Assembly (NCBI GenBank): GCA_036501365.1
Contig: DASYAL010000074.1
Coordinates: 124,001-188,000 of the forward strand
Origin: CAIKMD01 sp036501365
GTDB taxonomy: Bacteria; Pseudomonadota; Alphaproteobacteria; ATCC43930; CGMCC-115725
Direction of reading: 5' to 3'
Length of the DNA stretch: 64,000 bases
Below are positions 46,001 to 54,034 of this stretch, one piece after another (the first letter of the stretch is position 1; every line of letters starts with the position of its first letter). The position numbers were made by a program, and so were the translations under genes. The notes beneath the pieces were generated by a model. It saw nothing but the letters and a program-made list of their open reading frames with translations, made no database searches and was not told where the DNA came from.

Positions 46001-46567
46001 CTCATTGGGCATGCCGTGGCGCTGTAGCTCGACATAGAGCCGGCCGGGAAACAGCGCGGCGAGCTTTTGCAGCATCGCTTCGGCGGCGGCTTTCTGCCCG
46101 TCGAGCAACAAGCGCCCGATCGGGCCGGTCGGCCCGCCGGTCAGCGCGAGCAAGCCGTCGCTGCGGCTGTCGAGTTCCGCGATGTCGATCTGCGGCGCCT
46201 CGCCGCCCGTCGTCTCGAGGAAGGATTTGCTGACCAGCGCCAGGAGATTGCGATAGCCCACCTCGCTCTGCACCAACACAACGATCGGATCGGGCGGCAA
46301 CGCCGGGCCGATGCGCGCGGCGAGTCGTACATTCTCGGTGTCAGCACGGCGCAGGCCGAGCTCGCAGCCGACGATCGGCTGCACCCCCGATTCGGCCGCG
46401 GCGATCGCGAATTCGAGCGCGCCGAAAAGATTGCCGGTATCGGTCATCGCCACGGCGGGCATGGCGTTTTTCTTCGCCAATTCCACCAGCGCCTTGACCT
46501 TGATCGCGCCTGCCGCGAGCGAATAGGCGGAATGAGTGCGGAGATGGATGAAATCGGCATGCGGCAT
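43088..46567 (-). CDS. dnaE: DNA polymerase III alpha subunit (1159 aa)
   Basis: Replicative polymerase, DnaE1 type. N-terminal PHP domain opens with FIHLRTHSAYSLAAGAI; the polymerase palm contains MPDFDVDFCQERR with the catalytic Asp pair; GRGSGAGSVVAWAL, FQLESSGMRDSL and GYGFNKSHSAPYALIAYQTAYLK follow; an OB fold (about 990-1080) and tail complete it. DnaE2 is shorter (about 1,050-1,100) and lacks this PHP form, so this is the main polymerase. The ATG at 46567 matches family N-termini. An island at 48.4-50.6 kb and two plus-strand genes separate it from lolD. Confidence 0.96.
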   Translation of the reverse strand: MPHADFIHLRTHSAYSLAAGAIKVKALVELAKKNAMPAVAMTDTGNLFGALEFAIAAAESGVQPIVGCELGLRRADTENVRLAARIGPALPPDPIVVLVQSEVGYRNLLALVSKSFLETTGGEAPQIDIAELDSRSDGLLALTGGPTGPIGRLLLDGQKAAAEAMLQKLAALFPGRLYVELQRHGMPNEERIESELIELAYQHDLPLVATNDAFFPDPSYEAAHDVLLCIEQGVTLAEPNRRRLTAQHYFKSPAEMRLLFADLPEACDNTLVIAQRCSYMPEPRKPILPPFPTESGRKEEEEVRVAALAGLEARLKAYVYREGMSAEERETAAKPYRERLEFELGVIIKMGFAGYFLIVAEFIQWAKAQGIPVGPGRGSGAGSVVAWALTITDVDPLRFGLFFERFLNPERVSMPDFDVDFCQERRDEVIRHVQQKYGHDRVAQIITFGKLQARAVLRDVGRVLGMPYGQVDKICKLVPNNPANPVSLKEAINGEPALQQMRDEDESVARLMAIALKLEGLYRHASTHAAGVVIGDRRLDELVPLYRDPRSDMPVTEFSMKYVELAGLVKFDFLGLKTLDVLAKAVDLVRARGVPLDLARLPLDDENTYALIARGDTSGIFQLESSGMRDSLRKLKPNRFEDIIAMNALYRPGPMDSIPSYIRRKNGEEPVTYPHPMLEAVLKPTFGVFTYQEQVMQAAQILADYSLGGADLLRRAMGKKIKSEMVAQRANFVAGAVKKGIDEDQANLVFDLMEKFSGYGFNKSHSAPYALIAYQTAYLKANYPVEFLAATMTLELGNTDKLNEFRQECARLGIKVLPPDINRSEVEFSVEQTPGGAAIRYALAAVKGVGAAAMREITAERKANGRFKDLFDFAHRLDVKSFNRRQFESLVRAGAFDALNSNRAQSFTAIELLLRHASVAAEERSSQQVSLFGGAGDAPGQRPGLPQTQDWSALDRLQQEFAALGFYLSSHPLDAYGKSLARVGVVRFADLPDRLAAGGSTRYRLAGIVIGRKERSSAEGRRFAFVQMSDATGSFEVTLFSEVLAQARELLDSGKPLVVTVDIRADDDALRLTAQRIEPLERIVAQAAAGLKVVLGEAGALAAFKSLLHGEAGGRGHVSVVVPLPTREVEIALPGGFRISPQVLSAVQRLPGVLSVQEI

Positions 46568-46668
46568 CACCTCAGCTTGGCAGAGCATGGCCCGGGTGCA
46601 AGCGGATTCTACAGGGGGCGCGCGATCCGCTACACTGCAGCCCAACGACGCCTTAAAGGGAGGGCCCG

Positions 46669-47208
46669 ATGACACGCATCACGATTCTGAAACGCGAAGA
46701 GCTGAACGCGGACCAGGGCCGCGTTTATGACGAGGCCAAGGCGGCGAATGCGCCGGTCGGCGGCCCCTACTACGCCTATATCCGCAACCCGCAGCTTTTC
46801 ACTGCGGCGCAGAACATGGGCAAGGCGATCGGCTCGTTCAAGCTCAGCGGCCGCGAGCGCCAGATCGCGGTGCTGACCGTATGCCGCTTCTGGAACGCGA
46901 AATATCCCTGGGGCGCGCAAGCGCGCAACTCACTCGCCCAGGGCGTCGATCAGGCGATCGTCGACGCGATCAATGCCGGCAAGACGCCCGACCTGACCAA
47001 TCCGCGCGAGGCGATGGCGCATAAGCTCGCCAAGGAGTTGCTGACCAACAAGGGCCTGAGCGAGGCGACCTATAAGGCAGCCGAGAAGCTCTTCGGCACC
47101 GACGACCTCGTCGGCCTCATCGCCGGCGTCGGCCAGTTCTCGATGGTGTGCTGCAGCGCCAACGGCTTCGACATCACCCCGCCGCCGGAGTTCTCGAAGC
47201 TGCAGTGA
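46669..47208 (+). CDS. Carboxymuconolactone decarboxylase family protein (179 aa)
   Basis: All-helical AhpD-fold protein. The core LKREELNADQGRVYDEAKAA, RERQIAVLTVCRFWNAKYPWGAQ and a later FSMVCCSANGFDI match CMD-family hydrolases that lack the CxxC redox pair in the usual place, so peroxidase activity is doubtful. The ATG follows AAAGGGAGGG. The next gene starts 12 bp downstream, so they are probably cotranscribed and functionally linked. Confidence 0.83.
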   Translation: MTRITILKREELNADQGRVYDEAKAANAPVGGPYYAYIRNPQLFTAAQNMGKAIGSFKLSGRERQIAVLTVCRFWNAKYPWGAQARNSLAQGVDQAIVDAINAGKTPDLTNPREAMAHKLAKELLTNKGLSEATYKAAEKLFGTDDLVGLIAGVGQFSMVCCSANGFDITPPPEFSKLQ

Positions 47209-47220
47209 GGGCCGCATCCC

Positions 47221-48396
47221 GTGAAACGCAGCACCAATCGTGTCCGCACCACGCACACCGGGAGCCTGCCGCGCCCGCTCGACATGCTGGAGACGATGCG
47301 CGCCATCGCGGCGGGCCAACCTTATGACAGCGCCGCTTATGAAACGGCATTGACCCGGCACGTCGCCGACATCGTCAAGAAGCAAGTCGAGGCCGGCATC
47401 GACGTCGTCACCGACGGCGAGTGCAGCAAACCGAGCTTCCAGAACTATGTCGCCGAGCGCCTCGACGGGTTCGAGGCGCGGATGCCTGCGGGCGGGCTGC
47501 CGGTGCCGACCGGCCCGATCGGGATCGATGGACGCGATGCATCGATGTTTCCCGATTTCTACCGCGGCGTGCTCGAGAACAACCCGTTCAAACACACGAT
47601 CCGCGCGGCGCCGCGCGTCTGCGTCGGCCCGATCCGCTATGTCGGCCAGGAAAAGCTCCGGCGCGACATCCGCAACCTCAAGACCGCGATGGCGGCGGCG
47701 GGCGCCGATGAGGGCTTCATGCCGTCGATGTCGCCGGTCACCGCGTTGAAGAACGAATACTACAAGACCGAGGAAGAGTTCGTCGCCGCCTATGGCGATG
47801 CGATGCGCGAGGAATATCGCACGATCATCGATGCCGGGCTGTTGTTGCAGATCGACTTCCCCGGCCTCGTCAGCGGCTGGGACGCGGCCAAGGACGTGAC
47901 CCTTGCCGATTACCGCAAGCTGACCGAGAAGCGGATCGCCTATCTCAACCACGCGCTGCACGGCCTGCCCGAAGACCGCATCCGCTTCCACACCTGCTTC
48001 GGCGTCAATTTCGGGCCGCGCATCAGCGATTTGCAGCTTGGCGACACGCTCGACCTCGTTTTCACCGTCAAGGCCGGCGCCTACTCCTTCGAATCCGCCA
48101 ATCCGCGGCACGAGCACGAATGGCGCACCCTGGAGAAGATCAAGCTGCCCGACGGCAAAATCCTGATTCCCGGCGCGATCACCCATTCCAATGTGATGAT
48201 CGAGCACCCGCAGGGGATCGCCGATCACATGGAGCGCTGGGCGCGCGTCGCCGGCCGCGAGAATGTGATCTTCGGCAATGATTGCGGCTTCCAATCAACC
48301 GCGGGCAATACCGAAATCCCGGTCACCGTCGCCTGGGCGAAATTGAAAGCGCTCGGCGATGGCGCGCGCATCGCCTCCGAACGGCTGTGGCGGTGA
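47221..48396 (+). CDS. Cobalamin-independent methionine synthase (MetE C-terminal domain)-like protein (391 aa)
   Basis: Single-domain member of the vitamin-B12-independent methionine synthase family. The N-terminus has the THTGSLPRP signature; zinc ligands are apparent as HTC near residue 257 and DCG near 354. Full-length MetE is about 750 residues, so this is the shorter MetE-like class (also used for thiol-methyl or epoxyalkane-CoM transfers) whose acceptor varies. The start is GTG, 12 bp after the CMD gene. No SAM riboswitch was seen upstream because the gene lies within an operon. Confidence 0.85.
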   Translation: MKRSTNRVRTTHTGSLPRPLDMLETMRAIAAGQPYDSAAYETALTRHVADIVKKQVEAGIDVVTDGECSKPSFQNYVAERLDGFEARMPAGGLPVPTGPIGIDGRDASMFPDFYRGVLENNPFKHTIRAAPRVCVGPIRYVGQEKLRRDIRNLKTAMAAAGADEGFMPSMSPVTALKNEYYKTEEEFVAAYGDAMREEYRTIIDAGLLLQIDFPGLVSGWDAAKDVTLADYRKLTEKRIAYLNHALHGLPEDRIRFHTCFGVNFGPRISDLQLGDTLDLVFTVKAGAYSFESANPRHEHEWRTLEKIKLPDGKILIPGAITHSNVMIEHPQGIADHMERWARVAGRENVIFGNDCGFQSTAGNTEIPVTVAWAKLKALGDGARIASERLWR

Positions 48397-48397
48397 A

Positions 48398-49561
48398 TTA
48401 GCGCTCCGGAGCAAATCGGAAACTGTTTACCGTCTTTCCTGTGGTAGTGCGGAAGGGATTACCCTCAGCCAGTCTTCGATCCATCTCCGGATCGCGAGCC
48501 CAGGGCATATCAATCGAGCACCAATCAAGCTGAAAATACTCGCCATCCTTTGAAATCAGGAGGCCGACGCCTTTTGAAGCTTTAGTGTCGTACATGGCTG
48601 CGTAGGTCAAATTCTGAAGGCCCTTCATACGCAGCTCTTCACCTTCGCGGCCGGTGGCCGGAAGCTGTGGATCGAGCGGCGCGATCATGAAGGCACAATC
48701 CGTCATGGGGTAGGTGAGCCGGAACGGTTGCGTAAAATTGCCCTTCCGAATTACGTCGAGCGATTTGACAATGCGAACCTTAATTTCTCGCCAGACAGAC
48801 CGAGGAGCGCGGGCGAATTCGAGCATGATGCGGTAGTAATCATATGGGCGCTCGGATGTCTGGATATGTTCGTGCAAATTGGCGATCAGCATCGACAAAT
48901 CAAACTCGCCGAGGTCTTGGAGGAAACGTCGCAGCACCTCCCGTGAGCTTGACGTCGGAATATCTTGCTCGGTCAAAAACGCACCCATGATGTCGGACTC
49001 ATCGACGGTCACGCCGGCCTGCCTCAGCTTCGGAGTTACCTGTTCGCGATATTCGAAGTAGCGTCGAATATCTTCCGGCACCCGGAGCTTTTCAAGGATA
49101 CCGAGGTAATCGTGTGCGGCGACTAGATGGATGAATCCGGCTGTGCTGCTGATGTGGTAATAGGCATGCCGGCAATCTTCCGGTAAGGCGGCAGAGCCTA
49201 GGAACACCACTATCTTCGTTATGTGCCGCAGGTTGGCGCCCTTAATCTCGAACGCATGCCCACGCTCGTTAGTGATTTTTATCTGACTGTGCTCGCCTAG
49301 AAAGCGAAGCGTGTCGCGAATTTGGCGCGTTGCTTTGCCGACGACCCTTTTTTGAAACCACACTCTTTCAGTGGCGGGGTCTGTCGTCGGCTCAGCCCGC
49401 TCCTTGAGTTGGAACACAGTTGCATAGTCGGCCAGCCAAATTAGGTTGTCGGCCAACTCAAATTCGCTACCTGGTTGGGGTGCAAACTTGTTCTGGGAAA
49501 AAGTGAATTCCTTCCAGAATGCAAGGCCATTGAGATGAGCGACAAGCTCTTCGAGCGTCAA
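48398..49561 (-). CDS. Cassette protein B: predicted PD-(D/E)XK-like nuclease with QxK active site (387 aa)
   Basis: Second gene of a two-gene lower-GC cassette. The N-terminal 60 residues show a nuclease-like pattern: acidic residues E33 and E35, D38, then twelve residues to Q51-x-K53 (SEFELADNLIW then VFQLKER). A QxK variant of the (D/E)xK motif is known in some nucleases of this superfamily. The remaining 320 residues contain YYHISSTAGFIHLVAAHDYLG and YDYYRIMLEFARAP but no recognised domain. No signal or membrane segment. Start ATG 2 bp after the stop of protein A. It is convergent, 1 bp from the MetE-like gene end. Function is inferred, not known. Confidence 0.6.
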   Translation of the reverse strand: MTLEELVAHLNGLAFWKEFTFSQNKFAPQPGSEFELADNLIWLADYATVFQLKERAEPTTDPATERVWFQKRVVGKATRQIRDTLRFLGEHSQIKITNERGHAFEIKGANLRHITKIVVFLGSAALPEDCRHAYYHISSTAGFIHLVAAHDYLGILEKLRVPEDIRRYFEYREQVTPKLRQAGVTVDESDIMGAFLTEQDIPTSSSREVLRRFLQDLGEFDLSMLIANLHEHIQTSERPYDYYRIMLEFARAPRSVWREIKVRIVKSLDVIRKGNFTQPFRLTYPMTDCAFMIAPLDPQLPATGREGEELRMKGLQNLTYAAMYDTKASKGVGLLISKDGEYFQLDWCSIDMPWARDPEMDRRLAEGNPFRTTTGKTVNSFRFAPER

Positions 49562-49563
49562 AG

Positions 49564-50634
49564 CTACCTACCAAGAAGGACCTTATCGATCGCTCCACGC
49601 TGGAATGATATACGGTTGCTTTGTTTCCGAAAAGTCAACACTGAAACCCGGTAGGCCTGCAAAGCTTCAGCAATGGGTCCGTGCGGCACCCCGGGCAACA
49701 CAAGTATCTTACGATATGATTTCCCGAGCAACTGTTCGTATATGTGAAGCTGACCAAACCCTTCGTAGATGGCAGCAACGCTCATACTTGTTTTGATCTC
49801 GAAAAGCGCCGCATTTGATTTTGCGATTGTCACGAGATCCGGACCGAAGCGCCCGACACGGTCATTGTGCATTTTTACGTTGCGGGCATGGAGCTCTTGC
49901 ATTAGAGCTCTCCAAATTGTGCCATGAGCTCTTTTTGCTTTTATCGCTTCGCGCGCTTTTATCAAGTACTCAGGGTCAGTCTCCGGAGACAGTTTACGCT
50001 CTGCTTCTTCGACTCTGACGGCCGCATCGGCTGCCTCTTTGCCGGAAGCATAGTGTTCACGTATACGGAAGCACTCACGGACAAAGTCCCCTACGTCCGC
50101 CTGAATTTTTTGCGCGGACCCATCAATCCTCGCCACTCGATGATATCTGAATGTAGAACCATCCGCGAACTGAACGACAACACGGTCTTTAGCATATAGA
50201 TCATCAAATTCGAAACCTCTGATGTGACGTTTGGCAGGATGCAAACGTCCTCCATGCAGTATCCATAATCCCTGTTGTGGATCTCGGGCGATAACACCCT
50301 GGGCATTCGTATTTGAGCCTGCGCTGGGCGGATTGATCTCGACGACCATATTCTGTCGAGCATTTTCGACCACGAGACCAAAGGCATTCCAGTAATTGCC
50401 GCGCCGACGACGACCAGGAATAGCTTTCGGGAATCGAAAGGTTCCCCAATATGCCTGTGAGGGAATCCAGATCAAGCTGGCGCCCAAACCATCGATCTCG
50501 CGGGCGCCGTGCTTGAGTTTTCGTTCCCACAATTGAACAGCGCGGCGAATCGCAGATCGGTTCTCGACTGCGGTCCAAATAGGTTCCCCCGGCCGCGGCG
50601 GCTCTTTTTCGACCTTTTTTGCAGAAGATGGCAA
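49564..50634 (-). CDS. Cassette protein A: PD-(D/E)XK nuclease with novel N-terminal domain (356 aa)
   Basis: First gene of the cassette. The start is TTG at 50634, supported by GGGAGGG eight bases upstream; the frame is open into lolD but that part is a shadow. C-terminal nuclease signature: GRFGPDLVTIAK with D266, then twelve residues to E279-x-K281 in FEIKTS, followed by a Gln helix (GQLHIYEQLLG), as in PD-(D/E)XK restriction endonucleases. The N-terminal domain (about 40-170) has YWNAFGL near 80, VVEINPP near 96 and LWILHGGRLHP near 125, a pattern that recurs in nuclease-fused proteins of unknown function and could bind modified DNA. A helical linker separates the halves. GC is lower than in flanking genes. 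Confidence 0.65.
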   Translation of the reverse strand: MPSSAKKVEKEPPRPGEPIWTAVENRSAIRRAVQLWERKLKHGAREIDGLGASLIWIPSQAYWGTFRFPKAIPGRRRRGNYWNAFGLVVENARQNMVVEINPPSAGSNTNAQGVIARDPQQGLWILHGGRLHPAKRHIRGFEFDDLYAKDRVVVQFADGSTFRYHRVARIDGSAQKIQADVGDFVRECFRIREHYASGKEAADAAVRVEEAERKLSPETDPEYLIKAREAIKAKRAHGTIWRALMQELHARNVKMHNDRVGRFGPDLVTIAKSNAALFEIKTSMSVAAIYEGFGQLHIYEQLLGKSYRKILVLPGVPHGPIAEALQAYRVSVLTFRKQSNRISFQRGAIDKVLLGR

Positions 50635-50690
50635 TGGTGATCCCTCCCTACTCTGGAAAGAACACCCTACACGCTTATGCCATCGAGGAG

Positions 50691-51404
50691 TTAGCTTCGC
50701 TCGACCACCGTCCCATCTTCGAGCGCTAGGATGCGGTCCATGCGCCGCGCGAGCTCGAGGTTGTGGGTCGCGATCAGCGCGGCAAGCCCGGTCCGCCGCA
50801 CGAGATCGAGCAGCACCGCCGTCACATCGTCGGCGGTGTGGTGATCGAGATTGCCCGTCGGCTCGTCGCCCAAGAGCAGCCGCGGCTTGTTGGCGAGGGC
50901 GCGCAGGATGGCGACGCGCTGCTGCTCGCCGCCTGAGAGCCGCGCCGGGCGGTGTTCGGCGCGCTCGGTGAGGCCGACCATGCCGAGAAGCTCGATCGCG
51001 CGCGCGCGCGCCTTGGTGCGCGAGAGGCCGGCGATCATCTGCGGCAGCACGATGTTCTCGGCGGCCGAAAATTCCGGCAGCAGCTGATGAAACTGGTAAA
51101 CGAACCCGATCGCGGCGCGCCGCGCCGCCGTGCGCTCGCCATCGTTCATGCGGCTGCAATCCTGGCCTTCGAGCAGCACCGCTCCGCCCTGCGGCCGCTC
51201 CAACAGCCCGGCGAGATGAAGCAAAGTCGACTTGCCCGCGCCCGAAGGCCCGACAAGCGCGACGATCTCGCCTGGCTTGATCGCCAGCGACACGCCGCGC
51301 AGTACCGGCAGCTCGCGGCCGCCTTGGCTAAAGGTGCGGGTGACTTGGCGCAGCTCAAGCGTCGGCGCGGCGCCGTTCATGGGCGACGCCTCATGCGCGC
51401 TCAC
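50691..51404 (-). CDS. lolD: Lipoprotein-releasing ABC transporter ATP-binding protein LolD (237 aa)
   Basis: ATPase of the LolCDE complex that extracts outer-membrane lipoproteins from the inner membrane. Walker A GPSGAGKST, Q-loop in YQFHQLLPEFSA (LolD-typical FQxHxLLPEFTA), signature LSGGEQQR, Walker B LLLGDEPTG and H-loop ATHNLEL. The start is GTG overlapping the lolE stop (GTGA). It ends the proS-lolE-lolD operon just before the cassette. Confidence 0.96.
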   Translation of the reverse strand: MSAHEASPMNGAAPTLELRQVTRTFSQGGRELPVLRGVSLAIKPGEIVALVGPSGAGKSTLLHLAGLLERPQGGAVLLEGQDCSRMNDGERTAARRAAIGFVYQFHQLLPEFSAAENIVLPQMIAGLSRTKARARAIELLGMVGLTERAEHRPARLSGGEQQRVAILRALANKPRLLLGDEPTGNLDHHTADDVTAVLLDLVRRTGLAALIATHNLELARRMDRILALEDGTVVERS

Positions 51405-52645
51405 TCATAACGGAGCGCTTCGACCGGATCGAGCTGTGCCGCGCGCCAGGACGGATAGATCGTCGCCAGGAACGACAGACCGAAGGCCATGCCGACGACC
51501 GCGCCGACCTCATAAGGATCGACGCGCGCGGGAATCTGGGTGAGGAAATAAATCTCGGCCGAGAACAGGTCGGTGCCGATGATCGCTTGGATGAGGCGCC
51601 GGATCGCCTCGATATGCTCGGCGAATTCGACGCCAAGGACGAAACCGAGGAAGGTGCCGACAATGCCGACGCTGGCGCCGGCGAGGATGAAAATGCGCAG
51701 GATCATGCCGCGCGTCGCGCCCATGGTTCTGAGGATGGCGATGTCGCGCCCCTTGTCCTTCACCAGCATGATCATGCTCGAGACGATGTTGAACGCCGCG
51801 ACGAGGATGATCAGCGTCAGGATCAGGAACATGACGTTGCGCTCGACCTCGACGGCGTTGAAGAAGCTGAGATTGCTCTGCTGCCAGTCGAAGAGCTGTA
51901 CCTTGCCGCCGAGCGCGTCGTTGATCTCGCGGTCATAGGCGCGGACATTGTCGGCGTCCTTGACCATCACCTCGAGGCTGGTCACCGCCTTGTCGATGTT
52001 GAAATAAGTCTGCGCCGTGTCCATCGGCATAAAGACGACGGAATTGTCGAATTCGTACATGCCGACATTGAAGGTGCCGACGACCGTATAGCTCTTGATC
52101 CGCGGCACCGTGCCGAAGACCGTCGCCGAGCCCTGCGGCGAGATCAGGGTGATCGAGCCGCCCGGCTTGATACCGAGGCTTTGCGCCAGGCGATAGCCGA
52201 CGATCACGCTGTTGCCGCTGAAGTTCTGCAGCGCGCCCTCGGAAAGATGGCTGCCGATCAGCGGCTGTGCCTTGAGGTCGGCGGCGGTGAAGCCGCGCAC
52301 CAGCGCGCCGCCCGACTGCGATCCCGCCGTCGCCATCACCTGCCCTTCGATCGTCGGCGTCACCGAGACGATGCCCTGCAGCTTCCGGATCTGCGCGGCG
52401 AGATCGTCGTACTCGGTCAGCGCGCCGTGTTGGGCGTAGACGTTGATATGGCCGTTGAAACCGAGGATGCGGCCCAGGAGCTCGGCGCGGAACCCGTTCA
52501 TCACCGCCATGGTCACGATGAGGGTCGCGACGCCGAGGGCGATGCCGGTCAGCGAGAAGATCGCGATCACCGAGATGAAGCCTTCCTGGCGGCGCGCGCG
52601 CAGGTAGCGGAAGGCGATCATGCGCTCGAGCGCACCGAAGGCCAT
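51401..52645 (-). CDS. lolE: Lipoprotein-releasing ABC transporter permease LolC/LolE (414 aa)
   Basis: Inner-membrane subunit with the FtsX/MacB-like plan: one N-terminal helix (SLTGIALGVATLIVTMAVMNG), a large periplasmic domain (about 45-270) and three C-terminal helices. The N-terminal RYLRARRQEGFISVI and the Lol-specific GxxSSMIMLVKDKGRDIAILRTMGA segment identify it. Alphaproteobacteria carry a single LolC/E hybrid rather than two proteins. The start ATG adjoins the proS stop with no gap. Confidence 0.95.
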   Translation of the reverse strand: MAFGALERMIAFRYLRARRQEGFISVIAIFSLTGIALGVATLIVTMAVMNGFRAELLGRILGFNGHINVYAQHGALTEYDDLAAQIRKLQGIVSVTPTIEGQVMATAGSQSGGALVRGFTAADLKAQPLIGSHLSEGALQNFSGNSVIVGYRLAQSLGIKPGGSITLISPQGSATVFGTVPRIKSYTVVGTFNVGMYEFDNSVVFMPMDTAQTYFNIDKAVTSLEVMVKDADNVRAYDREINDALGGKVQLFDWQQSNLSFFNAVEVERNVMFLILTLIILVAAFNIVSSMIMLVKDKGRDIAILRTMGATRGMILRIFILAGASVGIVGTFLGFVLGVEFAEHIEAIRRLIQAIIGTDLFSAEIYFLTQIPARVDPYEVGAVVGMAFGLSFLATIYPSWRAAQLDPVEALRYE

Positions 52646-53956
52646 TCAGACGCCCGCCAGCAGATTGAGCGCCGCGTCGGGTGCGAGCTCGCGGCGCTCG
52701 CCGCTCTTGCGGTTTTTCACCTCGACGAGATTGTTGGCGAGGCTGCGCGGGCCCACCACGAGCTGCCAGGGCAGGCCGATCAGATCCATCGCCGCGAATT
52801 TCGCGCCGGCGGATTCGTTGCGGTCGTCGTAGAGCACGTCGATGCTGGCTGTCTGCAGCTTGTCGTAGAGATCGTCGCAGGCGGCGCGGCATTTGGCGTC
52901 GGCCGCGCGCAGATTGACGAGCCCGACCGCGAAGGGCGCGACGCTCGCCGGCCAGATGATGCCGGCATCGTCGTGGCTTGCCTCGATGAGGGCGCCGACG
53001 AGGCGCGAGACGCCGATGCCGTAAGAGCCCATCTCGAGCGCTACCGGCGCGCCATCCGGCCCGGCGACCACCGCGTTCATCGGCTTCGAATAGAGGGTGC
53101 CGAAATAGAAGATCTGGCCGACTTCGATGCCGCGCCTCTCGCAACGCCGCTCTTCCGGCACGCGGGCCTCGAACTCGGCCTTGTCGTGCTTTTCGTCGGT
53201 CGCGGCATACCAGCCCGCGATATAGTCCTGCACCTGCGGCGAGGCCGGATCGATGCTGTTCTCGTCGAGCTTGACGACATCGCTGTCGTAATAGAGGCCG
53301 CTCTCGCCGGTATCGGCCTGAACGTGGAATTCGTGGCTGAGATCGCCGCCGATCGGGCCGGTATCGGCGCGCACCGGGATCGGCGTCAGCCCCATGCGCT
53401 TGAAGGTCTTCATATAGGCGGCGAACATCTTGAAATAGGATGCGACCGCACCCGCCTTGTCGAGATCGAAGGAATAGGCGTCCTTCATCAGAAATTCGCG
53501 TCCGCGCATGACGCCGAAACGCGGCCGCACCTCGTCGCGGAACTTCCACTGGATGTGATAGAGCGTCTTCGGCACGTCGCGATAGGTTTTGACGGATTGG
53601 CGGAAGATGTCGGTGATGAGCTCTTCGTTGGTCGGGCCATAGAGCATGTCGCGCTCATGCCGGTCGCGAATGCGCAGCATCTCCTTGCCATAGACCTCGT
53701 AACGTCCGCTCTCGCGCCAAAGTTCCGCCGGCTGCAAGGTCGGCATCAGCAGCTCTTGCGCGCCCGCCGCGTCCTGCTCCTCGCGCACGATCTGCTCGAC
53801 CTTCCTGAGCACGCGCAGGCCGAGCGGCAGCCAGGAATAGATGCCGGCGGCGGATTGCCGAATCATCCCGGCGCGCAGCATCAAGCGATGCGAGACGATT
53901 TGCGCCTCAGCCGGATTCTCTTTCAGAAGCGGCAGGAAATAGACCGAAAGGCGCAA
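52646..53956 (-). CDS. proS: Prolyl-tRNA synthetase ProS, short form (436 aa)
   Basis: Class II synthetase with motif 1 around RHRLMLRAGMIRQSAAGIYSWLPLG, motif 2 VKTYRDVPKTLYHIQWKFRDEVRPRFGVMRGREFLMKD and motif 3 GSYGIGVSRLVGALIE. The editing insertion found in the long bacterial form is missing, as normal for alphaproteobacteria. The start is TTG (MRLSVYFLPLLKENPAEAQ matches other ProS). It leads the proS-lolE-lolD operon. A free-standing editing protein would be needed for Ala-tRNAPro proofreading and is not in the window. Confidence 0.96.
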   Translation of the reverse strand: MRLSVYFLPLLKENPAEAQIVSHRLMLRAGMIRQSAAGIYSWLPLGLRVLRKVEQIVREEQDAAGAQELLMPTLQPAELWRESGRYEVYGKEMLRIRDRHERDMLYGPTNEELITDIFRQSVKTYRDVPKTLYHIQWKFRDEVRPRFGVMRGREFLMKDAYSFDLDKAGAVASYFKMFAAYMKTFKRMGLTPIPVRADTGPIGGDLSHEFHVQADTGESGLYYDSDVVKLDENSIDPASPQVQDYIAGWYAATDEKHDKAEFEARVPEERRCERRGIEVGQIFYFGTLYSKPMNAVVAGPDGAPVALEMGSYGIGVSRLVGALIEASHDDAGIIWPASVAPFAVGLVNLRAADAKCRAACDDLYDKLQTASIDVLYDDRNESAGAKFAAMDLIGLPWQLVVGPRSLANNLVEVKNRKSGERRELAPDAALNLLAGV

Positions 53957-54034
53957 GGGGTTATCCTCGATGTAACCGACGGAATTTAGGAAACCGCGCC
54001 GCCGCTGTCCAACGTGGGACCTTGCTGTCGTCGT

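Noticed and set aside
47209..47220. SAM or cobalamin riboswitch before the MetE-like gene
   Set aside because: Only 12 bp separate it from the preceding gene, too little for a riboswitch.
50635..51159. Upstream extension of cassette protein A into lolD
   Set aside because: That part is an out-of-frame shadow of LolD; TTG at 50634 with GGGAGGG is a better start.
51587..53989. 800-codon open frame antisense to lolE and proS
   Set aside because: Composition-driven shadow; it spans two well-supported genes on the other strand.
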